Of a DNA stretch of 64,000 bases, positions 53,797-61,994 are shown piece after piece (positions within the stretch are counted from its first letter, which is position 1; the number at the start of each line of letters is the position of its first letter). The notes under the pieces are model-generated. The model saw nothing but the letters and a program-made list of their open reading frames with translations. It did no database searches and was not told the DNA's origin. The DNA comes from RYN-230 sp036497945. GTDB taxonomy: Bacteria > Actinomycetota > Actinomycetes > Streptosporangiales > Streptosporangiaceae. The DNA lies in the NCBI GenBank assembly GCA_036497945.1, contig DASXIN010000040.1, positions 1 through 64,000 on the forward strand, written 5' to 3'. The position numbers were made by a program, and so were the translations under genes.

Positions 53797-54097
53797 GCCT
53801 CCCCATCCAACCAGTACCTGCCACCCGTCGGCACAGACCGGGCGGTCACGTGAACTCAGCTCACCCGCACTGCCCGCCCGAAACACGTCCGCTCCGCCAC
53901 CCACCCCACGCATCGCGTCACCCCCGGATCAGGATCAGACGTCTTTGCATGCGCGACGTCCGCCTGATGCCCGGTTTGTCAGGATTCTGGCGCACCGCGC
54001 GCATGCAAAGTCACTCATCCATGATCAGCGGCTCGGATAGGGAATCTGCCGCGCGGCGGCCCGGGAACCGCGGCGGTGGCGGCAGTACCGGGGTCGG
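53797..54097. other. Intergenic region between mshA and YbjN genes
   Basis: 301 bases. It contains the nested inverted repeat at 53943-54010 and otherwise no supported gene. Confidence 0.45.
53943..54010. terminator. Nested inverted repeat (possible mshA terminator or cruciform)
   Basis: CTTTGCATGCGCG (53943-53955) and CGCGCATGCAAAG (53998-54010) are perfect 13-base arms. The 42-base interior contains a second dyad, CCTGA...TCAGG, so two nested stems can form. It lies about 90 bases downstream of the mshA stop. Confidence 0.55.
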
Positions 54098-55381
54098 TCA
54101 GGAGGGCAGGGCGCGGGCTGGGGTGGGCGCGTTGCTCATCGCGCCGGCGTACACGCCGAGCAGCCGGTCCACGGTGCGCGACCAGCCGAACCGGGAGGCG
54201 TGCGCGACGCTGCCCTGGGACAGCGCCTCGCGGCGGCCCGGCGTGCTGATCAGCTCGCGCAGCGCCCGCGCGTAGCTGGCCGGGTTGTGATCGTCGACCA
54301 GGATGCCGGACTCGCCGTGCTTGACCGCGGTGCGCAGCCCGCCCACCGCGGCCGCGATCACTGGCGTGCCACACGCCTGGGCTTCCACCGCGACCAGCCC
54401 GAACGACTCGGAGTGGGACGGCACCATGACCACCGTCGCGGCCCGGTACCAGTCGGCCAGCTCGGCTTGCGGGCACGGTGGCTCTAGCCGGACCAAGTCG
54501 GCGATGCCCAGGCTGCGGGCCAGCTCGGTCAGCCCGTCCGGGTCGGCCCGGCCGGTCCCGCTCGGGCCGCCGACGAACACCAGGCTGAGCTGGCTGGCCA
54601 GCTCCGGGTCGTCCCGGACCAGCTGGGCCGCGGCGTGCAGCACCACGTCAGGGGCCTTGAGTGGCTGCACCCGGCCGGCGAACACCACGACCACCCCGTC
54701 GGCGGGCAGGCCCAGCCGGCGCCGCGTCGCGGCAACCGGCCCCGGCCGGAACACCGTCAGGTCAACGCCCGGGTTGACCGTCCACACCTTGGCCGGGTCG
54801 GCGCCGTACAGCCCGACCAGCTGATGCGCTTCCTCATCCGTGTTGGCCACTAGCCGGTCCGCGGTGGACACCACCTCGGTCTCGCCGCGCAGCCGCACCT
54901 CCGGCTCGGCCCGGTCGCCCCGGGCCAGCGCCGCGTTCTTCACCCGGCCGAGGGTGTGCATGGAGTGCACCAGCGGTACTCCCCAGCGCTGCCGGGCCAC
55001 GAGGCCCACCTGGCCAGACAGCCAGTAGTGCGCGTGCACCAGGTCGTACCGACCGGGCGCGAAAGCCGCCTCGGCGCGCAGCACCTCGAACGTGAAGTGG
55101 CACAGCTGAGCGGGCAGATCGGCCTTGTCCAGCTCCTCGAACGGCCCAGCCGGCACATGCCGGACCAGCACCCCGGGCACGAGTTCAGCCTCGGGCGGGG
55201 CGTCACGGGAAACCGCCCGGGTGAAGATCTCGACCTCAACGCCGCGGCTAGCCAGCCGCTTGGCCACCTCGACCACGTAGACGTTCAGGCCCCCGGCGTC
55301 CCCGGTACCTGGCTGTTCCAGCGGCGAGGTGTGCACACTGATGGTCGCGATCCGCCGGGGGAAGCGTCGCGGCACTGGCAT
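54098..55381 (-). CDS. mshA: D-inositol-3-phosphate glycosyltransferase
   Basis: 427 residues, GT4 fold. The N-terminal TSPLEQPGTGDAGGLNVYV and the VHAHYWLSGQVGLVARQRWGVPLV segment are typical of MshA, and the donor side has VMVPSHSESFGLVAVEAQACGTPV with its E-x7-E. It transfers N-acetylglucosamine to inositol phosphate, the first step of mycothiol synthesis. GGAGG is 3 bases before ATG 55381. The gene order mshA, YbjN, gpmA, senX3, regX3 matches Mycobacterium. Confidence 0.95.
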   Translation of the reverse strand: MPVPRRFPRRIATISVHTSPLEQPGTGDAGGLNVYVVEVAKRLASRGVEVEIFTRAVSRDAPPEAELVPGVLVRHVPAGPFEELDKADLPAQLCHFTFEVLRAEAAFAPGRYDLVHAHYWLSGQVGLVARQRWGVPLVHSMHTLGRVKNAALARGDRAEPEVRLRGETEVVSTADRLVANTDEEAHQLVGLYGADPAKVWTVNPGVDLTVFRPGPVAATRRRLGLPADGVVVVFAGRVQPLKAPDVVLHAAAQLVRDDPELASQLSLVFVGGPSGTGRADPDGLTELARSLGIADLVRLEPPCPQAELADWYRAATVVMVPSHSESFGLVAVEAQACGTPVIAAAVGGLRTAVKHGESGILVDDHNPASYARALRELISTPGRREALSQGSVAHASRFGWSRTVDRLLGVYAGAMSNAPTPARALPS

Positions 55382-55432
55382 GCACCTCCGAAACCTGAAC
55401 CACCGGATATGGCAGGTGATTCCCGGACAGTA

Positions 55433-55735
55433 CTAGTCGGGGGGCGACCCCCCGAGCCCCCGATCGCCGCTTCGCGCCGAACGGCTTCTCGGCGGGCACA
55501 TGGCTTCGCCGCGGCCCGCCTCGGCGCCGCAGGCGGGGGGATCCCCCCGCACCCCCCTGTCGCCGACTCGGCGGGGACACGGCTTCGCCGTCGCCCCGCC
55601 TCGCCGGCGAGTGATTGGCTGGCCCCGGGGGACACGCCTGCGGCGCGCCCCGCCTCGCCGGCGAGATGCTCGGCTGGCTAGCGGGACACGCCTGCGGCGC
55701 GCCCTGCCTCGCCGGCGAAGTGCTGGGCTGGCCGG
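55433..55735. repeat. Dispersed GC-rich repeat, longest copy R5 with three tandem units
   Basis: In the reverse orientation of R4: it opens with the ACTAG-edge hairpin and the CGATCGCCGCTTCGCGCC core, followed by the G/C hairpin module and then three tandem units with GACAC at 55576, 55631 and 55685 (54-55-base period), each of the type GGGACACGCCTGCGGCGCGC. The tandem part would encode an 18-residue repeat if read toward gpmA, but I do not think it is translated. Confidence 0.85.
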
Positions 55736-55757
55736 GGGGCGAGCCGTGGTCCACCGA

Positions 55758-55763
55758 TAGGCT
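55758..55763 (+). promoter_or_regulatory. Probable -10 box of gpmA
   Basis: TAGGCT, 7 bases before ATG 55771, the same spacing as in front of nth (16328). Confidence 0.5.
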
Positions 55764-55770
55764 CGGGAGC

Positions 55771-56514
55771 ATGACGACGCTGGTGCTGCTGCGGCATGGG
55801 GAAAGTACGTGGAACGCGGAGGGCCTGTTCACCGGGTGGGTGGACGTGGGGCTCTCGGAGCGGGGGGCGGCCGAGGCGGTGACCGGCGGCGAACTGCTGC
55901 GCGAGTCGGGGCTGCGGCCCGATGTGGTGCACACCTCGGTGCTGACCCGGGCCATCCAGACCGCGAACCACGCGCTGGACGCGGCCGGGCTGCCCTGGCT
56001 GCCGGTGCACCGGTCCTGGCGGCTGAACGAGCGGCACTACGGCGCCCTGCAGGGCAAGAGCAAGGCGCAGACCCGCCAGGAGTTTGGCGACGAGCAGTTC
56101 ATGCTGTGGCGCCGGTCCTACGACGTGCCGCCGCCGCCGCTCCCGGACGACGATAAGTACTCCCAGGCGGCCGACCCCCGCTACGCGCTGCTGCCGCCGG
56201 ACCTGCTGCCCCGCGCCGAGTGCCTCAAGGACGTGCTCGGCCGGCTGCTGCCGTACTGGCTGGACAGTATCGTGCCCGACCTGGCCGCGGACCGGATCGT
56301 GCTGGTCGTCGCGCACGGCAACTCGCTGCGTGCGCTGGTCAAGCACCTGGACGGCATCTCCGATGAGGAGATCGCCGAGCTGAACATCCCGACCGGGATC
56401 CCGCTCGTCTACGAGCTTGGCGCCGACTACCGGCCCAAGGCGCCGGGCGGCCGCTACCTCGACCCGCAGGCCGCGGTGGCCGCCGCCGCGGCCGTGGCCA
56501 ATCAGGGCCGCTGA
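55771..56514 (+). CDS. gpmA: 2,3-bisphosphoglycerate-dependent phosphoglycerate mutase
   Basis: 247 residues. The phosphohistidine motif is LVLLRHGESTWN at residues 4-15, then LNERHYGALQGKSK, and the second histidine is in VVAHGNSLRALVKHL. It interconverts 3- and 2-phosphoglycerate in glycolysis. The frame is open upstream through the repeat, but ATG 55771 is the family start. Confidence 0.95.
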   Translation: MTTLVLLRHGESTWNAEGLFTGWVDVGLSERGAAEAVTGGELLRESGLRPDVVHTSVLTRAIQTANHALDAAGLPWLPVHRSWRLNERHYGALQGKSKAQTRQEFGDEQFMLWRRSYDVPPPPLPDDDKYSQAADPRYALLPPDLLPRAECLKDVLGRLLPYWLDSIVPDLAADRIVLVVAHGNSLRALVKHLDGISDEEIAELNIPTGIPLVYELGADYRPKAPGGRYLDPQAAVAAAAAVANQGR

Positions 56515-56713
56515 CCCGATACGGGGGGGGTTACGTCCAGATCCATGGCTGTATGCCGGTTAAATCCAGGATGGACAAGTCCCGGCCGCTGTGTGAATTG
56601 ATGGGGAACACGACCGCGCCGAGGTAGGCGGCAGCGGCGCGGCGGGCCGCTCCCGCTTACCATCAGAGTGTGTGCGCGCAGGTGGCGGTGAACATGACGG
56701 GAGCCCCCGCAGC

Positions 56714-57865
56714 ATGAAGATCCGGAAAACGGCCAAAACTCACCCTGGCCAGGATCTCTCCGCGCAGCGCCGCCCGCCCGCCCGGCTGCCGGCTGGCATC
56801 GCGGCCGTCCTCTCCGTACTGTCCTCCTCCGCCGTGGTCATCGACAGCGAGGACCGGGTGCTCCGGGCCAGTGCGGCCGCCCGCTCCTTCGGCCTGGTGA
56901 AGGGTGACCGGCTGATGGTCGGCGAGTTGCTGGCCCTGGCCCGTCAGGTGCGTCGGGACGGCGAGATCCGCGAAGGCGAGATCGAGGTGGCCGGCACCAA
57001 GTTCGGCGGCCGGACGACCAGCTTCGCGGTCCTGGTGGCGCCGCTCGGGTCCGGGGTGGGCGGCGGCGGCCTGGTGCTGCTGCTGGCCGAGGACCAGACC
57101 GAGAGCCGCCGGGTGGAAGAGGTGCGGCGAGATTTCGTGGCCAACGTCAGTCATGAGCTGAAGACCCCGGTGGGCGCTCTGGCGCTGCTGGCCGAGACGG
57201 TCGAGGACGCCGCCGACGACCCGGACGCGGTGCGCCGGTTCGCCGGCCGGATGCGGCAGGAGGCGTCCCGGCTGACCAAGCTGGCCCAGGACTTGATCAC
57301 GCTGTCCCGGATCCAAGCGGCCGAGCCCATCCCCGACCCGATCCCGGTGGACCTGTCCATCGTGGTGGCTGAGGCGCTGGACCGGTGCCGGATGAAGGCC
57401 AGCGCGCATGGCATCGACCTGGAAGCCCGGGGTGATCCCGGGCTGGTCGTGCTGGGCGACGAGGACCTGCTGGTCAACGCGCTACGCAACCTGCTGGAGA
57501 ACGCGGTCGCGTACAGCCCGGAGCAGACCAGGGTGGTGGTCAGCACCACCCGGGTGGCCGACGACCTGGCCGAGATCAGCGTGGCCGACCAGGGCATCGG
57601 CATCCCGCAGCGGGACATCGAGCGGATCTTCGAGCGGTTCTACCGGGTCGATCCGGCCCGCTCCCGGGCCACCGGGGGGACCGGGCTGGGGCTGGCCATC
57701 GTCAAGCATGTGACCGCGGCGCACGGCGGCAAGGTTACGGTGTGGAGCAAGGTGGGCGAGGGGTCGACGTTCACCTTGCGGTTGCCTATCGCTAATCGGC
57801 CACGGGCTGCGGCCGGGAGTTCCCAGCCACCCGCAGCGACACCGGCCAGGGAGGCCCTGAAATGA
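56714..57865 (+). CDS. senX3: SenX3-like histidine kinase without membrane segments
   Basis: 383 residues. PAS-like sensor (AVVIDSEDRVLRASAAARSF), phosphoacceptor helix RDFVANVSHELKTPVGAL, and ATPase boxes NLLENAVAYSP, DQGIGIP and GGTGLGLAIVKH. It pairs with RegX3 to sense phosphate. Mycobacterial SenX3 has two membrane helices before the PAS domain; here only about 40 polar, basic residues precede it, and the open frame upstream (from 56597) contains no hydrophobic span. The kinase looks cytosolic, or a start has been lost. ATG 56714; coupling to regX3 by ATGA. Confidence 0.85.
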   Translation: MKIRKTAKTHPGQDLSAQRRPPARLPAGIAAVLSVLSSSAVVIDSEDRVLRASAAARSFGLVKGDRLMVGELLALARQVRRDGEIREGEIEVAGTKFGGRTTSFAVLVAPLGSGVGGGGLVLLLAEDQTESRRVEEVRRDFVANVSHELKTPVGALALLAETVEDAADDPDAVRRFAGRMRQEASRLTKLAQDLITLSRIQAAEPIPDPIPVDLSIVVAEALDRCRMKASAHGIDLEARGDPGLVVLGDEDLLVNALRNLLENAVAYSPEQTRVVVSTTRVADDLAEISVADQGIGIPQRDIERIFERFYRVDPARSRATGGTGLGLAIVKHVTAAHGGKVTVWSKVGEGSTFTLRLPIANRPRAAAGSSQPPAATPAREALK

Positions 57866-58548
57866 CCCGGGTGCTCGTAGTCGAAGACGAGGAATCGTTC
57901 AGCGACGCGCTGTCCTACATGCTGCGCAAGGAGGGCTTCGAGGTAGCCATCTGCCCGACCGGCCCGGACGCGCTGGACACCTTCGACCGGGACGGAGCGG
58001 ACCTGGTGCTGCTCGACCTCATGCTGCCCGGGCTGCCCGGCAGCGAGGTGTGCCGCACCCTGCGCGAGCGGTCCAACGTGCCGGTCATCATGCTGACCGC
58101 CAAGGACAGCGAGATCGACAAGGTGGTCGGCCTGGAACTCGGCGCGGACGACTACGTGACCAAGCCGTTCTCGTCCCGCGAGCTGGTCGCCCGGATGCGC
58201 GCGGTGCTCCGCCGCCGCGGCGAGCCGGAAGACGCCGCGATCACCACGCTGGAGTCCGGGCCGGTGCGGATGGACGTGGACCGGCACGTGGTGACCGTGC
58301 GCGGTAGCCAGGTCCAGTTGCCGCTCAAGGAGTTCGAGCTGCTCGAGGTGCTGCTGCGGAACACCGGGCGGGTGCTCACCCGGATGCAGCTCATCGACCG
58401 GGTCTGGGGCGCCGACTATGTCGGCGACACCAAGACCCTGGACGTGCACATCAAGCGGCTGCGGGCCAAGGTCGAGCTGGACCCAGGCAACCCGCGGCAC
58501 ATCATCACCGTCCGCGGGCTCGGCTACAAATTCGAACCAGGCGTCTAA
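57862..58548 (+). CDS. regX3: Phosphate-responsive response regulator
   Basis: 228 residues, OmpR/PhoB class. The receiver domain has the phosphoacceptor in LVLLDLMLPGLPG and switch residues in MLTAKD; the winged helix has LRNTGRVLTRMQLIDRVWG and LDVHIKRLRAKVE. It overlaps the senX3 stop (ATGA). It is expected to activate phosphate starvation genes. Confidence 0.92.
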   Translation: MTRVLVVEDEESFSDALSYMLRKEGFEVAICPTGPDALDTFDRDGADLVLLDLMLPGLPGSEVCRTLRERSNVPVIMLTAKDSEIDKVVGLELGADDYVTKPFSSRELVARMRAVLRRRGEPEDAAITTLESGPVRMDVDRHVVTVRGSQVQLPLKEFELLEVLLRNTGRVLTRMQLIDRVWGADYVGDTKTLDVHIKRLRAKVELDPGNPRHIITVRGLGYKFEPGV

Positions 58549-58553
58549 CGCCC

Positions 58554-59213
58554 TTACGGCGTGGCGGTCGCGGTCGCGGTGGCGGTCGTGCCCGGCGAAG
58601 GCGTCGCGGTAGCCGAGGTCTGGCCGTGGTGCCGGTGTTTCTTGGTCGCGGTCGGCGTCGGCGTTGGCGACGGGGCCGGTGAGTACGTGGCGTAGTAGGA
58701 CGCCTTGGGGATAACCGGCACGAACAACACCACGCTGCCCGCGTTCTGGAACCTGAGCACCAGCCGGATGTTGCCGCCGCTGGGCAGGGTATGCGTCAGG
58801 CCGGTCAGCACGACCTCTGGCTGCGGGCCGGTGAGCAGCACGATGCGGCTCCGCTCCAGGGTGACTCCGCCAGCGGGCAGTGTGACCGAGGTGGCCGTGC
58901 CCGGCGCCGACGCGCTGACCAGGCGATCCCGCGCGCCCGTGTTGACAAAGGCCAGGAACACGCTGGCCGAGCCGCCCGCCGGCAGCGAAGCGTTCAGCGG
59001 TGCGCCAAGAACGAACACGTTGCGGATCGCGATGAAACCGCGCCCGGTGGCGGCGGGAATCGACTTGTTCGCCCCGGTCGTGGGCGAGTGCCAGTGCAGC
59101 ACCGGCGCGTTCAGGCCAGCTTCGCACCCGGCGAGCAGCGGGATGGCCGCCGCCGCGGCGATGGCGCAGGCACGCCGCACTGTGGTGGTGAGGCAACGGC
59201 CGTGCAGCAGCAT
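58554..59213 (-). CDS. Secreted lipoprotein, unknown function
   Basis: 219 residues with a lipoprotein signal (LLAGC lipobox near residues 26-30). A beta-rich domain follows (AIRNVFVLGAPLNASLPAGGSASVFLAFVN), and the C-terminus is a Pro/Thr/Ser-rich stretch with a His-rich stop-over (KKHRHHG) and a Thr-Ala repeat ending TATATATATP. The fold resembles copper-chaperone PCuAC-type lipoproteins, but the conserved His/Met copper ligands are not visible. Convergent with regX3. Confidence 0.68.
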   Translation of the reverse strand: MLLHGRCLTTTVRRACAIAAAAAIPLLAGCEAGLNAPVLHWHSPTTGANKSIPAATGRGFIAIRNVFVLGAPLNASLPAGGSASVFLAFVNTGARDRLVSASAPGTATSVTLPAGGVTLERSRIVLLTGPQPEVVLTGLTHTLPSGGNIRLVLRFQNAGSVVLFVPVIPKASYYATYSPAPSPTPTPTATKKHRHHGQTSATATPSPGTTATATATATP

Positions 59214-59384
59214 GACCTGCTCTCCTCAGAATTCGAGTCAGGTACCGGGGACGCCGGATAGCGTATCGGCATCCGGCCCGGCTGGCGCCGCCGGCCCTGC
59301 CGTGGCGTGGGCCGCACGGCCCGGACCCGGTCAGGCGCCCCGGGTACCCGGCCGATGCGCGGCCAGGAACGCGGCGGCCGGGTC

Positions 59385-60128
59385 TTACAGCCCCTGCGGT
59401 GTGCTGTGGCTCAGGGTGCGCAGGCTGTCGCCGAGCTGAACGCTAGGCGAGAGGTCCCGCTGCACGCTGCGCACCAAGCCGGCCTGATCGACCAGGACCA
59501 CGGTCAGCCCGGACGGGCGGTATATGCCGTTCAGCGCCCCATCGGGGTCGCTGGCCACCACGATCGTCGCCGTCCGGTGCGGCCGGGCCATAGCCTTGAC
59601 CTGGCTGAGCGAACCCCCCACCGCGATCAGGTAGACCTTGACGCTCGCGGCGCTGGCCTGGCGGCTGACTTCCTTGGCCGCGCTAGCGCAGTGGCAGCCC
59701 GCCGGGACCAGCGCGAGCACCGCGGTCCGCACCGTGCTCAGCCCGATGATCTCGCCGTTGGCCTGCAGGGTACCGGCCGGCAGCGGGCCGCCGATCTGGC
59801 CCACCCCGGGGCTGGCTGGCTGCGCTGTGCTCGGGGTCTGTCGCACGGTGGCCGGGGCACCCGCCCGCCGGGTGGTGAACATGGTGAGCAGCGTCCCGGC
59901 CAGCAGGGTCAGCGCCAGGCAGCTGGCCAGCAGCGGCAGCACCATCCCGTCCCGGGCGATCGGACCGCACAGCCGCCGGAGCAGCCGCTGTCTGCGCAGC
60001 GCGCGGAGTTCGCGGTGATACGCCTGCACATCGTGATCGAGTTCCCTGGCATCGTCAGGGATCTCGATGTCAACCGGGGGCAGTCCGTAGTCGTCCCGCT
60101 CCGGTTCCCCACCTCTGCTCACGAGCAT
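59385..60128 (-). CDS. Membrane-anchored thioredoxin-like protein
   Basis: 247 residues from ATG 60128. A basic N-terminal region is followed by one membrane helix (GMVLPLLASCLALTLLAGTL), and then an extracytoplasmic domain with LALVPAGCHCASAAKEV, a redoxin-like active-site motif CHC in place of CxxC. TIVVASDPDGALNGIYRPSG fits a thioredoxin fold. A disulfide or peroxide role is only suggested. The region upstream to 60293 is not supported as coding. Confidence 0.65.
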   Translation of the reverse strand: MLVSRGGEPERDDYGLPPVDIEIPDDARELDHDVQAYHRELRALRRQRLLRRLCGPIARDGMVLPLLASCLALTLLAGTLLTMFTTRRAGAPATVRQTPSTAQPASPGVGQIGGPLPAGTLQANGEIIGLSTVRTAVLALVPAGCHCASAAKEVSRQASAASVKVYLIAVGGSLSQVKAMARPHRTATIVVASDPDGALNGIYRPSGLTVVLVDQAGLVRSVQRDLSPSVQLGDSLRTLSHSTPQGL

Positions 60129-60444
60129 CTTCTCCGGCGTGCGCTGCCTCGTTGCTCTCCAGTATGTGCCTGCACCCCCGCTGTGGGCACTGTTGCGCAG
60201 AACCAGATTCGCCCTGGGGTGAGCCCGCCCAGACCCGGTCCGAGCGGGGCATCTGGCCGAAATCAGCTGAGATCCCGCGTATCCGGCGGGCACGACCGGC
60301 AGGTCAGCGGCCCGGCCGACACGCCTCCCGGGCCGCTTTAGAGGCGCTGAAAACGGGTACTGACCTGCACGTTTATCGTTAACGTCAGATCGAGTGCCCG
60401 GTTGGTCGTGCTAAGATTGCCTTAGCGGAAGGGGTATGTGCCAC
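60129..60444. promoter_or_regulatory. Divergent promoter region before carD
   Basis: 316 bases without a supported gene. It holds TAAGAT at 60412-60417, a candidate -10 for carD, overlapping the dyad at 60410-60426. Confidence 0.45.
60410..60426. promoter_or_regulatory. Dyad overlapping carD promoter
   Basis: GCTAAG (60410-60415) and CTTAGC (60421-60426), perfect arms with 5-base spacer, across the TAAGAT box. A possible operator. Confidence 0.45.
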
Positions 60445-60927
60445 ATGACTTTTAAGGTCGGCGACACGGTCGTCTACCCCCACCATGGGGCTGCTCGCAT
60501 CGAAGAGATCGAGACCCGTTCGATCAAGGGCCAGGACAAGACGTACCTGGTCCTTAAGGTCGACAAGGGTGACCTGACCGTACGCGTACCGGCGGACAAT
60601 GCCGAGCTGGTGGGCGTGCGGGATGTTGTCGGGCAGGAAGGACTGGAGAGGGTGTTCGAGGTGCTGCGCGCCCCGCACACCGAGGAACCGACCAACTGGT
60701 CACGGCGGTACAAGGCCAACCTTGAGAAGCTCGCCTCGGGCGATGTGAACAAGGTGGCTGAGGTCGTCCGCGATCTGTGGCGCAGGGACCGCGAGCGCGG
60801 TCTGTCGGCCGGTGAGAAGCGCATGCTGGCCAAGGCCCGGCAGATCCTGGTGAGCGAGCTTGCGCTCGCCGAGAAGACCAACGAGGACAAGGCAGAGGCG
60901 CTGCTCGACGAGATCCTCGCTTCCTGA
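60445..60927 (+). CDS. carD: CarD-family RNA polymerase-binding transcription factor
   Basis: 160 residues. The N-terminal RNA polymerase interaction domain reads MTFKVGDTVVYPHHGAARIE, and the C-terminal helical DNA-binding part includes ERGLSAGEKRMLAKARQIL. CarD stabilises open complexes at rRNA and many other promoters. ATG 60445 is chosen because the family starts MTFKVGD; ATG 60436 is 9 bases upstream. GGAAGGGG is about 10 bases ahead. Confidence 0.93.
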   Translation: MTFKVGDTVVYPHHGAARIEEIETRSIKGQDKTYLVLKVDKGDLTVRVPADNAELVGVRDVVGQEGLERVFEVLRAPHTEEPTNWSRRYKANLEKLASGDVNKVAEVVRDLWRRDRERGLSAGEKRMLAKARQILVSELALAEKTNEDKAEALLDEILAS

Positions 60928-60944
60928 GCGCAGCCGGCACACCG

Positions 60945-61448
60945 ATGGCTGGTGCACTGCCCCGCGTTGGGGTCGGCACAGACGTCCATCCGTTCGACGC
61001 TGGCCGTCCGCTCTATCTGGCTGGCCTGCTGTGGCCAGGTGAGCGGGGACTGACCGGCCATAGCGACGGCGATGTCGTGGCCCATGCGGCGTGTGACGCG
61101 TTGCTGTCCGCCGCCGGGCTCGGTGATCTTGGTGCCAACTTCGGCACGTCCGAGGCCCGGTGGGCGGGCGCGGCCGGGACAACGTTGCTGCGGGCTACTG
61201 CGTCCCTGCTGGCCGGGGCGGACTTCGTGATCGGGAACGTCGCTATTCAGGTCATCGGGGAGCGTCCCCGGCTGGCCCCGCGGCGGACGGAAGCGGAGAA
61301 GGTGCTGTCCGAGGCGCTCGGCGGCGTCCCGGTCAGCCTGTCCGGCACCACCACCGATGGCCTCGGGCTGACCGGCCGCGGCGAAGGCCTGGCCGCGATC
61401 GCCACGGCGCTGGTCTTCACCGGCGAGCGGCCGCCAGCTGGGTCCTAG
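60945..61448 (+). CDS. ispF: 2-C-methyl-D-erythritol 2,4-cyclodiphosphate synthase
   Basis: 167 residues. Motifs GTDVHPF (metal ligands Asp and His) and LTGHSDGDVVAHA are complete, together with LSGTTTDGLGLTGRGEGLAA. It makes the cyclic diphosphate intermediate of the MEP isoprenoid pathway. In most actinobacteria an ispD gene lies between carD and ispF; it is missing here. The 3' end overlaps the convergent gene by 32 bases. Confidence 0.93.
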   Translation: MAGALPRVGVGTDVHPFDAGRPLYLAGLLWPGERGLTGHSDGDVVAHAACDALLSAAGLGDLGANFGTSEARWAGAAGTTLLRATASLLAGADFVIGNVAIQVIGERPRLAPRRTEAEKVLSEALGGVPVSLSGTTTDGLGLTGRGEGLAAIATALVFTGERPPAGS

Positions 61449-61950
61449 GGACTTCGGCCCCGGCGCCGTCCCGCAGCAGGGCCAGCAGCTGTTCCGTGTG
61501 ACCGGGCAGCTCCACGGCGGCGAGGCCGGTGATGAGGTCCCGCAGTGCCACCGGCTGATGGACCAGGACCGTGTCCTTGGACAGCAGCAGGGTCGGCACC
61601 AGGGCGTCCAGCTCAGCTTCGCTCAGCGCCGGTCCACCGAGCGCGCAGAGCGCGTCGCTCTGGCGGCGGATGCGGTCCCGAAGTCCGGCGTTGCCGCCGG
61701 CGAGCCCGATGACGCGTTCGATGGACCAGTTGTCGAGCGTCGGGCGGTTGTCGTACGTGGTGTTCACGCCGGAAGCGACCGAGGCGGCGGCGGCGATGGT
61801 GCCGGCACTGATGAGCGAGACGTGCGCCAGGATCTGGTCGGCGTTCCATTCGCCGGCCGGCGGGACGAGGCGCCGGTCAGCGGAGTCAGCCACGGTGGCG
61901 GCGGCGTCCAGGAGCGCGCGGTAGGCGTCCCGGAGTGGGGTGGTGTCCAT
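61417..61950 (-). CDS. DinB/maleylpyruvate isomerase-like metal-fold protein
   Basis: 177 residues. The N-terminal bundle DAYRALLDAAATVADSADRRLV and WNADQILAHVSLISAG resembles the maleylpyruvate isomerase N-terminal/DinB fold; possible metal-binding His residues lie in ILAHVS and LVHQPV. Function unknown. It is next to the SRPBCC gene on the same strand. ATG 61950 with GAAGAAG upstream. Confidence 0.65.
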   Translation of the reverse strand: MDTTPLRDAYRALLDAAATVADSADRRLVPPAGEWNADQILAHVSLISAGTIAAAASVASGVNTTYDNRPTLDNWSIERVIGLAGGNAGLRDRIRRQSDALCALGGPALSEAELDALVPTLLLSKDTVLVHQPVALRDLITGLAAVELPGHTEQLLALLRDGAGAEVPRTQLAAARR

Positions 61951-61994
61951 CGGGTCTTCTTCTTTCTGTGGTCGTATGCGGAGTTCTTGCCGTC

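Larger units (their letters stand above)
55382..55770. other. Divergent mshA-gpmA spacer filled by repeat
   Basis: 389 bases, almost all repeat copy R5. The mshA side has a short unique stretch (55382-55432); the gpmA promoter box is at 55758-55763. Confidence 0.6.

Noticed and set aside
55615..55770. N-terminal extension of GpmA through the repeat
   Set aside because: It would add 52 residues of tandem repeat before the normal start; GpmA begins with the LLRHGE strand near residue 4 in the family.
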